The translations under genes and the position numbers were made by a program. 64,000 bases of DNA from Zerene cesonia (lineage: Eukaryota > Arthropoda > Insecta > Lepidoptera > Pieridae): NCBI RefSeq assembly GCF_012273895.1, contig NC_052102.1, positions 3,928,917 to 3,992,916 of the forward strand. The letters are read 5' to 3'. This document shows positions 13,651 to 25,300 of the stretch, piece by piece. The notes below the pieces were generated by a model. The model was given only the letters and a program-made list of their open reading frames with translations. It was not told where the DNA came from and ran no database searches. Within the stretch, counting starts at the first letter, position 1. Each line of letters opens with the position of its first letter.

Positions 13651-16600
13651 GATGAAAAGAGCCAATCACATAATCCTCCTGCAACAGAATTAGCGAACCT
13701 AGCCCACATACTACTTTATAAAATTTTACTCCAATTGGCTCAAATGCTTGTTAATAAAATGCGTAAATACATACATAAAAAAATCTTCAATATTACTTTT
13801 TATCTTGCTCTCAATATTCTTACAATACACAGTCACGAAATAATCTCTAATAGGTACAATCCAGGATGCACTATATCATATCGCAGGAAAAGCCTGGATA
13901 CGAGGATCCTGCTATCGATCGAGATGGGAAGCGATTGCTCTGTCTCCTAAGGCTGAAAATCTCCCAACTAGCTTGCTTAGCGTTTATACATCATATGGCT
14001 ATTATAATAAGGCATTTAAATTGTAATTTAGTTCGCGATTTATGTGAGATAAGCCGGCACCTGCATCTCGCGATCTGCACGCTTGTACAACACGACCGCT
14101 CTTGAGTTAAGGGTATGCGAGATATCTGTTTATGTAGGCTAATTATGTTTATTGATTTTTCTCGCTTGGCAAAAAATGTATTGGTAGAAATTGTATTAAT
14201 CTATTTGGCTTGAATAAAATTGTTGAAAAATGTATGTGTGATAAGAAAAATATTATAAATGACTAAGATTTAAATCATGAATGATAAAAATTAACGAAAA
14301 TAATGTAATATATATAATCAATCAATCATATCCCGAATAGCAATGAAAATTATGATTGTTGAATATTGAACGTATTCAAAACGCTTAGGTATATTTGGAG
14401 ATAAAATTTCCTAATGATCTTAATTTCAAAAGTTATTATTTTAATGATGCATACAATTGTTCGAGATCACAATGTTTTTCTTGTGCGCCTGTGAAACATA
14501 GGTCTTACGTGTAGTAGAAATAAGAACAACAATACGCCGCAGTTTCACTGTGACGAATCAGTAAAATTTTTGTTTACTGTAACTTATATTATGATCAATT
14601 ATGTCATTTATTAAACGATCCCCATAATGTATAACATTTATAATCATTAACATTTTTCCTTGACAATAAAAAGCGATACGTAATCAGTGGTATCGAGATG
14701 TGGCACGATGACATCGCACCTTTGCCGAAAGTTATCTCGCATCGATCTGAGTAAAGTCGTGCATTGTGTACAATTCCCAAAAGCCTTGATCAGCTCCAAT
14801 CCATCACTGCTAAGCCCTCAAGGAGCCGCCGCGAAGACGTCCAGGGTATGATCAAATGTGACGCATCCTTTATAGTATATCAGACTTCTCAATCTAAAAT
14901 CCATCTTACATTATTGTGTAAACTATAGGTATGTTTTAAGTGAAACAAGAGGTATGTGATAGCATTATAGAAATTGCTTTTCTGAAAATGCTGTAAGGTT
15001 AAACAAAAATAAATGAAGTAAACAGAAGCAATACGAAAAAAAATAGCATTCGTTTTTTTGTTGACAGAAGAAGAGTTGTAATTTTATAAGAAAGACATGA
15101 TTATATTACAAAAGAGATGAAAAAATTTTATTTGAAGTGAAACTGACTATTTAAGAGTAAATGCTATTAAAAAAAATGTAGGTAATAACTCTGCAAGCAG
15201 GCGGAGGAATTTCTCTCTCAATCTCATTCTTTTCAATTAGAATTTGTATTCTACAAATTTTCTTTTAAAATCGTATTGCTGCAAATAATTTATCACTACC
15301 ATTTGTCTAACAAATGCAATAAAACAACGAAGATTAACCATCAAACACAATCGATATTAGCCAATAAAAACACATGCGAAACACATTACATTGCTACATG
15401 ATATTCGATTGGGAAGTCATAAATATTTAATAGGCATATTCCCACAATGGGGTGGCTATTCACACCCGTTAACCCTCAAGAGCGCAGTAAAAGCAGGACT
15501 GATCGGAATCTAATAAATTTCGCTTACTACCCTCTGAGAGCTTACTAAGCGGAATTATTCGCTTGTTTCACTTAGTGCCAGTACTGAGTAACTGTATTTA
15601 ATACAGCGGCGAATAATTTTGCCATTATTCGATAATTGAATCTGCGTTCGGGATTCGGTTATGATGGTTGGAGAATTGAATTTTGCGTTTTAATGATGTT
15701 ATTATAAAAGTTACGTGTGTAATGTTTTTAAATTACGAATTTATACGACTTCATTTTGGAAATGATTAACTCTTTTTTTTTTCTTTTTTATTGATTCATC
15801 TTTTGACCCAATTAAATTTAGCCCAATTTAATTCAAGTTTAATTGAACAAATAAACTTCGTTAACATGTTTAACTTATACAGGTATATGAATTAACATAG
15901 AAAATTACGCAAAATTTTAAAAAGTGACGTTTAGTAGTATTAAAAAAATTCATTTTCTTCTAGCGTCGAAATCGAATCAACTACTTAAATATTTAATTAT
16001 AAACATGACACACACGAGATGTGACAAACAGATGAAAACATAAAGTATAATTTCCTGCGAGTACTGAACCATACAACTAAACTGGATTCTAGATTCTTAT
16101 CAACTAATGTATGGCTAAGACTTTTCGTGATAGTTCCTCCTTTAGCGTGTTAATTGACGCCCACGTTTATATATTCCGTCCTCAATTCTGGGACAACATG
16201 TTGTCTTTATTGACGTATCAGTAAATAACAATCGCTACTAGTTAAAAATATTTCACAAAAATTTACGCCCACACAGGTTTCACTTGGACAAAAGCGGTGT
16301 GACAATCAGAGTGTATTTATTTATTCTTATTATTTTTGTTTTTTTTCCTTATAATTTTGAATTATTTTAGTACTAGTTATAAAATTTAACAAAATTTGCT
16401 AATTCCGAGTATGTATGCAAACGACATGGTATTGATTTCTTTTTTTACTATTTCATTGCTAATTCATAAATCATTTCATCATCATCATTAGCATCCCTAA
16501 TCATTATTAATTAATTTCTTATGCAGGAATCTGTTTAAAAATTAATTGAGTAGTGATTTTTCTTTAACATAAATAATATTTGGTCAACTTTCAACAAATT

Positions 16601-19539
16601 GCCAATGTACATAAAAGTCACGTAATATAGATGGCGACGTACAATAAAATCCTATTTCAGTTATATTCCTTATCAGTCTGTGCTCCAATAATTCCCTGTA
16701 ATTATTGTCGATGGAATTGTGAACACAAAAATAACTTTGTACCGTAACCGAAGTACGTACACATCAACGAAGCTTGGTAGCTAAGTGGCACGTGTAACTC
16801 CACCATTAGACAACACAATTCACGCCTCCAGCCACTATCAATATTGCGGACCTCAAAACAAAAACAGACTATAATGACGCGTCATCAAGTGAATGCTGTC
16901 TTTGTTTTGGGGGCGTACGGTTTGGAATTGTGCGTCGGGCGACTTCTTTTCAATTTTCCTCCAATCGAATTTGGCTGTAACATCAATCGAATTCCCACAT
17001 TTTCCTGGCGCACTTACACAATATCAATCAGGTTTTATTGGTGTTATGGTGGCGGGAGCGCCGAGGGGCGGGGGTCGGCTATTTGTATCAATAACCTGTC
17101 AATAGTCGCTCTCTCCGCTGGGACACCACCTCGCCGCTGCGGTCGCTCTGATTTGATTAGAAGTGTTGCGATAGCCGTGTGAAATGTATTATCGGAACAT
17201 CTTCATAATTACATTATGCTGAGCTTTAAATATCGATTTGCAGAAAAATCGCTTCAATTAAAACTATGTTCGTTTAGAGATGATGATCATAATGACATTA
17301 GGTATCAATAAAACATGTTAAATTATACATTGTGATAATATTGTTACAGTTGTAACAAATTGGGGACAGCTTATTTGCACGGCTGGTTTGCAAAACACGT
17401 TCGCGCTTCCCACCTATTCCCACATCTCAACGCTTATAGATACTATCTGTTACACCTATTAAAGCGAAGGTATTCAAGTGAGTTTGAAATACGCGGCTTA
17501 CATTGCTGTTTCTGTACGTGAATGTTAAGTGGCGACTGTACGTAAGGAGCATACGATGTTGTAGAGTATTCTAATCTCAGCCGTGATGATAGCATTTGGT
17601 AGATTTTGGTGCGGGCTCAGGTGGGCTCCATCTTCACACCGATAACACGCTAATGCCCTCAACTTTGCACCGCAAAAGCGGGGGAAGTGGGAGGAGGAAA
17701 GCAATCGCGTAGGAAAAATGGGAAAACTCAGACCGTTTGCCGTATTGAACGCAAATAGCTTTATGAAGTTGCAATCGTATATCTAGATTATTATTGACTG
17801 CACAAGGTGTATTTGTTCAATAAATGGGTGTCATTTTTGATTTACATATTGTATATTCTGTGGTGATTCAGATGACATTTAAATAATTAGATTTCAATTC
17901 ATTGATATTATAAAATAGTCCTGTTGCGCTTATCATAGTTTTGAGACATTCGGGTAACTATACAACCCATAACATAGAAAAATATTCTACCTCATAAATT
18001 CTACATTTCTATAATTTAGCTTCTACGTCTAAGCAATTATCTATGTCTGTATGTACGAATATTTCAAAATGAATGGTTTATATTACAGATATTATGTTCG
18101 TTGTAAACTGTGGGTTGTCGATTTGTTCCAGTAGCGACTCGTGTAAGTCTACTTATACTTATATATTTTGCGGTAATAAACGTGAATTTATTACGCAGTT
18201 ACGTTTGCAGTTTTCGTGAAATGTGGAGATGTGTGTGTTCACAGTGACATTAGCGCCGGCTGCCTCCCCGTGTGCGTATCTAGACACCTCTATGTAATAA
18301 AATTTTATCTGCACGTTTAGTATCTACTGAAGCATAAAAACCATCTCGACGGCGGCTTATATGCCGTTAAGCTGTTATATTTTTGTTAGCGTTCCAACCG
18401 CGTTTGGTTATTGATATTGTAATGGATAAATTTTCAATATTTTTATTCACAAATTGTATTTGTGGTAAAAAAAAATAGGAATAGAAACAAGATAGATTCT
18501 TATATACTATTCTTTATATATTTCATATTTTCTGTGGAGCTTAAAGCATTCAATATCTAATTTAATTACTATTTCGCATTTATCTGGCGTATCAATATTA
18601 CGTAGACAATGTATGTAGGTATTTTAGTTTTGTTGACGGCTGAATGTTAAAAGTAAGGAGTGCGAATGTACGGTAGAAAAAGCAAGACATAAAGATTCGA
18701 GGCACGTCCACCCGACCCCAGATCCGCAGTTAAATGGGGATTATGAGCAGAGTGGCCAATAACATGGCATTACGTGCGATACGCTCCACTCCATACAAGA
18801 CGCCTTCTCCATAATCTATACTTAGACAACGCTGTGTTACGGATTCCAAAACCCTACATTCAATTATACTCACACCAGAATAACTATATCGTCAATATAA
18901 TAATTCGTACTTCACGGAGAAGATTGCGGCGTCAAAATGAAATGAGAAACTCAGTCAAATGGCAAATTCAATCAGACCATATCGAAAGTACGGCGTCATC
19001 CGAACAATTTCTACGATTGGAAACAGTTTTACAAGCAATAAATTTGTGCAACCCGCGTCGGTGGGTACAACATTTATTAGCTACAATCGAGATTAGATTA
19101 GCGTTGCATCCCTACAGTCCGGAGCCCTCGGGACACGAAATTTGTCCCAGTAATGTGGCCACGCGCCGAACTAATTCGATGGAGTCCTCCGACCCTTCCT
19201 CTATGTGACTCGAATGTCGCCTCAGCACTGTTTCATTTTAATTGAATAGTTAGCGTGGGGTGACGCCGTTGTTTTCCTAGAGATAACTTTATAGTCACTT
19301 TGCATAATTGCGGGTCGTGACACTCTAATTTGTAACAATTTCGCAATCTGTCACGCTTTGTTTGACGTGTGAATCAATAATACTGATTTACTCTGAATGT
19401 AATATACCATTTTTATATATTTGGATGAGTCTTTCTTATGTTGAACACAAATAAATAAATGGGAAAGCATTTCTTTTAAATCCCATGATTTATTTAAAAG
19501 TATGTATTGTTTTGAATAATACCTACTCAAATTCTTTTT

Positions 19540-19580
19540 TAACAGACTTCAAAAAAGTTTCTCAATTCGACCAAGAATTA
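19540..19580 (+). repeat. Possible fragment of an interspersed repeat
   Basis: ACAGACTTCAAAAAAGTTTC followed by TCAATTCGACC resembles a repeat phrase seen widely in Lepidoptera. Short and weakly supported. Confidence 0.25.
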
Positions 19581-20912
19581 TGAATTGGAACGACATCAGC
19601 TATATTTAATAACATTTCTTATTTTGTAGTTTTATTATGTAAAATTTACTTGATTCACATCCTTTCATACTCTGCACCATTTAAATATTGAGATAACATT
19701 ACGAGCGCTTAATACGAGTAGTAGGTACTAGGCATTTAACGAAACAAGTACTGCCATCTAGTAGCAAACAGCGGCACTGTGAACCGGTTCTGTTTTGGGC
19801 CTACTGAAGGTTCACTTTTAGACGAGTGCTTTTATTGATAAACGTACAAGTATTTCCTATTGGAATAACACAATTAAATTAACGTACCGGTTATTTTTTA
19901 ATAGTTTGTTGGGCAGTCGTTTGAAATTGACATTACTTTTTACAATTTTTTTTAATTTATCTTGAATTACAAGAATACAGCAAATTGACGATAATAAATA
20001 ATTTGGCGAATTTAAGATGGAATTGAGGATAATATAGATTATGCGTAAAAACGTCTAAATTTATAATGATTAAACTTTAATCATCTCTACTTTTATATTT
20101 TAATACTTACGTAGAATTGCCAGGTGCGAGAATTTATCATAATTCGGTTTCTTGCTTTATTGCAGGCCCCAATTCCTAATGTTAAGACTAGCTATTAGTT
20201 TCGCCCACATGTATCGGTTACAACTGACTTTTATATTGGTGACCTTTGAGTGACACTATCTTTATAAATTTAGTCAAATTGCATTGCATGCAACTGTTTC
20301 GCTGAGAAGCATATTAGTTAGAGCTTTTTATAATTTCTAGTACATACAATTTGTTGCTTTAAAATCGATATAAGAAACTATTGGTACTAGAAATATTAAA
20401 AGTTTGAGTAATACTAAATTCCTTACTGAGATAATAAATATAATTGTTTTACTGTATTTATATAGATAGGTAATTTATACGTATGCATTTAACTTTTAAA
20501 TGATTAGTCTGCACTGCCTATAATTATATCTATTAATACCCCACAATATCGTATTATAAGCAATTCAGTTCAATTCAATGGTATATGAAAAGATGTGGGT
20601 CTGAGAGCGACTACCACAATGTACGTTGGTTATTGTTGTATGTTTATTTGTATTGTATTATATTAATTAATTACTTACATTGTATCATATTATGTTAATC
20701 TTTCTCTTTTTACTAACCTTTATTCTGGTTTGCTCAGTAGGATCTTATTATAGATATATTTTCAAAATAAGTCATTAGATTAAAATATTGCTATTTTATA
20801 TATTGAATATTCTTTATTCTTATGATGTCTTCAGTCATAGGTTTCATTTAAGCAATAAATAATGAAACACGGGTGTAATAAAACCAAACAAGTATGTTAA
20901 CAAACATTTAAT

Positions 20913-20918
20913 TTTATT
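20913..20918 (-). terminator. Candidate poly(A) signal of the minus-strand T-box gene
   Basis: AATAAA on the minus strand, followed downstream by TGTTTGTTAACATACTTGTT and TTGGTTTTATT, a GT/T-rich tract. It implies a 3' UTR of about 0.96 kb. Another AATAAA at 21691-21696 would give a short UTR. Confidence 0.35.
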
Positions 20919-21874
20919 TCATTAATATATTATTTAAAATAACTATTTTAGCTGCTAAGTCCCTATGTATAGATTCTTCGATATCATTCCGGATAGCCAG
21001 GTGGAACAACTCTTAAATATCTTGAAATCTGTAATTGTATCAATGCATCTCTTATGTCTAAACTACTCATTGATCTAACACCTAAATATTATTTTTTTCT
21101 GTTGTATTGCACATATCACTTAAACAACCAAAACATTTGCTATTTAATATTTATAAAATAAATATCAAAGACAATTCTATCTAATGATGAATTTTAAATT
21201 TTTACACTACCGATTATAACGTGAATAATATTACGAAATTATTGCTACAAAAAAAAAACTTATTAGGAACATAAAATGATGTTACAACAATAATTACAGT
21301 CTTAAATAACATTTAAATATTAACTATATTACAATATATTACAGAGGTGCTTTGCGATAGTGTTATAGTGTTAAACATCCATAAAACACAGTTGTTTCAA
21401 TTCCAGATAAATTTAACATAATCGTAGTTATTGAACTGTCTAAATCAGCCAATTTCTCATACCAACTTTACAATACCAAATTTTTTTCGCTATGATTTTT
21501 GTTTTTATCGAGATTCAGTACCTTCTAGCTCTAAATTAGTATATCTTACGTTACTATTCAATGCTAGAATACAATAAGAAAACCACATTTGAGGTAACAT
21601 TTTATACTGTAGCAATTGCGCTTTTATAGAAATCCTCATGTTTACAGAACACGCGTAAATATTACATTTGTACATTATTGTACTTGTTACTTTATTTACT
21701 AGTCATAATACTAAAATCACCAAAATCAAGCACGTTTAAACATAAAATAGTCTTTTTAACATTGATCACAAATGATTCATTTGCCCTGACAAGCTCTACC
21801 CATTCTGTCCAAGAACATCACTATACTGCTAAATAATTTGTTTTTGTATAAGGACTAAGAAGGTCTAAGAAGGT
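20919..21874 (-). other. Probable 3' UTR of the minus-strand T-box gene
   Basis: AT-rich sequence between the stop codon and the candidate poly(A) signal. No coding frame or clear repeat; several homopolymer A/T runs. Confidence 0.4.
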
Positions 21875-22313
21875 TTAAGTTGGACTATGTGGTGGGTGCG
21901 GTGTATGTGGCGTGTGCGGTGGATGTGGGGGGAGGGGGTGAGGGCTGGGGTCTCGCAACGAGTCCGGCGACGAACCCGGCGATGACCTTCGCGGAGGGTA
22001 TGGTGAGAACCGGTGCTGTGACAGAGGCGCGGGCACTCCACCTGGATACACCGGTCGAGGTAGCTGCAGCCCTGATCCGGACGCCAAATGTTGCTGAGCT
22101 AGAAGCTGTGGGGCTAAGCACGCCCATTGACCCCAGAGAGCGGCCGCAGGTACTCCATACAGTGGATATGCAGCTCTTAGGAACAATTGGGATCGAGCGG
22201 CCAATATTGCTTTCTCTTCTAGTGTCAAGTTGTTGTTGTGCTGGTCGAGATCGAACGGCCGCAAAGGCGATCTTAAGTAGTGCTGTTCCGCCAACATAGA
22301 CTCCATTGTCTCC
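21875..22313 (-). CDS. mid/H15: Coding exon 6: C-terminal domain and stop
   Basis: Residues 345-489, starting ET then MESMLAEQHYLRSPLRP, ending in TAA at 21875-21877. Acceptor is TTTAATTTCAG. An acidic/hydrophobic block (LTLEEKAILAARSQLFLR) precedes an Ala/Leu/Gln-rich middle and a tail dominated by Pro, His, Ser and Thr, with PHTPHTPHPPHSPT at the very end. No folded domain is recognisable; the tail looks like a disordered transcription-effector region. The opening block is shared with the plus-strand paralog exon at 2915. Confidence 0.92.
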
Positions 22314-25300
22314 CTGAAATTAAATTAGCGTTTAAAACCTTTCACTATTTTGAATAATGCAATAAAGGATGTGGTATGTTTTTTTGTAATAAGATAATGT
22401 ATCTACCTATAATTCGCCGCGCTGAAACGCGCATCGTCAGGGAATGTTGGTGGCCTTTCGTGCTCTCCGGTGATATAGAATCTCAACAAAGAAAAATAAA
22501 AAATGAAATGCATGTTTATAATTGCGCTTTTGCAAATCAGAGTGGAGAGATTGGAAAATATATGAAACTGGCTAAAATTACGCAGTCGTATAAATGAGAG
22601 ATTGAACAAAATTATAAGCTGCCAATGGTCGGTGCTTACATTTGCATCTTATCGATTATCTATGAAGTAAAGATAGAGACGTAATTGTGTACGCACAGAC
22701 ATCAATCAGTGTCGCTGCGTTTGTTTCTGAGAGCGTGGCCAATGAGATCAGTGAACTGATACCGAATTCTGTCATACAGGTAATGAGGTTTAATGAATGT
22801 TCATGCTTTGAATGATACACTGCCAACGTTCCACTGAGCGAGTTTGTTATTACTATATTGAAATACATTATTTTTCACAATTTCTCCATAGCACGGAAAA
22901 TTCTCGATAGTGGATATTTACCTTTCGAATTCTGTGAGACGAGAAGAGTCGCGGAATCCCTTTGCAAATGGATTACTGTCGATTTTGAGTTTTGTTATCT
23001 GAAACAAATAAAGCTTTTTTAGATTTCGATTCATGACATTTAAGAATGTACTGTATAAGTTGTTTATTTTTAGCCTATATATTTCTAAATATTCACATTT
23101 ACTCCTCTGAACCGAATAAGTAACAAAACAAGTTTGAGTTAATTAAGTACTTTGGTACGGAGCAACACAGTTTAATAATGCGCATTGAATTTACTCGACA
23201 TACTCGTAAAGTATTTTGTTTGATTTAAATAGAGGCCGAGGTGTTAAAAATGTGTTTGGCTTTGCACAAGTTACCTACACACGATGAGAAATCGCCCCCT
23301 CGCTGCGCGGCGCTCCCGCTGGGGCTCCGTACAATTTGTGAATAATATTTACGACAAATATCCACAAACCTGGAGCCATTCAAACGATACTTTGTAAATA
23401 GAATGTCTGGTGACCTAAGCTATTTGAATAATCGCAACATTCAATCCAATTTGTCGCTGACATACGAACTGGAATAATTGTACGTAATAATCGGAGTTTA
23501 CGGGAAACTGAACGGTTATACAAGTCGCCTGGCGGGAAGCAGGTTTAATTATTATCTTATTGGACAGTCGCTCCAATTGGCATAGTGTAAATTTGGCGTA
23601 ACAGTATTCGCAATAAACAAGTCATCGAGCAGCCGTCTCGCACGTGTCAATCTTTCACCAGTTCGCGTACCAGCCGACGGTGACGGGCCAGTAATTATCT
23701 GCCGAGTGATTCGACCAGCCTGATCGGTACAACTATTCTCTAATGGCGATCGCCGCAGTATTATTTTCAACACACTTTTGTCTTGATATTTTATTTAGCG
23801 CTTTATTGTTACGTGAGTCATACGAGAATGTTACCTGGTTGAGCTAATTGGAAGGTGTTTTCGCTAGATCGCAGGTACGAAATAATTTGGGCCTAACTGT
23901 AAGTGTTTGGCAGGGAGGTTATTATTAAAATGAAAATAACTATAGAGCTTGGGAAACTAATTATTTTCCTCTTAAAAATATTTATGTGTCCGTTTGATCT
24001 GTGATAGAGGCGCGTTAACCTATAAAATATCTGAACAAATGCTGCACTAGTATTGTTCCGGATCAAAGAAAATAATAAACATTCCAAATTATCGTCTCGC
24101 CCGCGTCAAGTCTACGACACTTTCGATCGTGGCATAATGATTATAAAAATAGAGAGTAGACGATGGGTTTAACGAACAGATCAAACATCGGTTTAGAACA
24201 TTTCGAAACATGTCACGGGTATGAATGAATGCTTTGTCATGAAGGCACAATGAGCTGCGATTGTCCAAGAGAACACGGCGTTCCGTCAAATTGGGAAGCA
24301 GGAACGATGTCGAGGGTCAGGCAGCTACTTACACTTGCACACCCACCTGGTGCATATTGACTACAATGGACTTCGCGCCTTCGGCTGACGTAATGAGTGC
24401 GCGTGAGACCGTGTAGTAGCTTTTAAAGAATGTCCTACACAATGCCATAGAACAAATAGGTATCCTATACAATGAAAATTTGCATTTCACTCATGATACA
24501 TCCATTATTCAAATTACTTTCTGAGATGTTCATAAAAAGTCTATGGAAAGAATATATTCCTATTCTCCAAAAAGGCGTTTTTTATTAAAGTGAATTTTTC
24601 AATAAGCAATTAGAATAGTTAAAATGTCAATAACGTAACAAGACATAGTAGCTGTCCGATATCTATAGAAAGTCGTTTAACAAATATAAGAAACATACAT
24701 CAACGGGAGTACAAACAGTATAATGAATGGATCGCTTTCTCGCTACGAACGTTTATTAGATTTAGTACAAACATAAGGACGAGGCGTGTCAAAACAACCT
24801 AATTTAAGTATCAACAAACGTTCGCCTTGGGCGGCATGCCGCTCCTGCTCACTGACAACATTAAAGGCGCCTTAATGACATTATTCTCGCGCCAGAAAAA
24901 AGTCCATAAAAAGTCGTAAAGAGGGAAACTTTAGCGGCGTGCATGTGCGTTTTTAATAGACGCCATCATTATCATATACTTAGCGTTTTATTAAAACTTT
25001 TGTTAACCAAAGTCTTTCACCAAAATCTTAATAACATATTATTTTTTAACCATACATATAATTACACGTGCTATAATTGAAAGTTGTACTAACATAAATG
25101 TCTCAACAGTCAACATGTAGGTATGAAAAATATTGAAGTGAGATGATTTATTTTTCTAATTGTACACCAAAGTTGAAAACAATATTTCACACAAAAGTGA
25201 ATTTGTTTGTCACAACGGTTTCAAACGGAAAAACAAAAGCGTTTGTCGCCTGTCGTGTAAACAGGGAATGCGGTCTGTTATAAAACGGGAATATTCAGTG

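Larger units (their letters stand above)
4370..20912. other. Convergent intergenic region between the two T-box genes
   Basis: About 16.5 kb with no supported gene. It holds decayed interspersed repeats (about 4.5, 8.6, 11.8-12.1, 13.1-13.3, 13.5 and 19.55 kb). GC-richer, repeat-poor blocks stand out near 5500-5660, 6990-7170, 8990-9140, 16880-17130 and 17600-17740 and are plausible regulatory elements. The longest open frame, 18774-19208, is treated as doubtful. Confidence 0.6.

Noticed and set aside
16844..17182. 112-codon plus-strand frame
   Set aside because: No domain or splice context; lies in a GC-rich noncoding block.
21880..22299. 139-codon plus-strand frame opposite exon 6
   Set aside because: Antisense shadow of the C-terminal T-box exon; no independent splice or promoter support.
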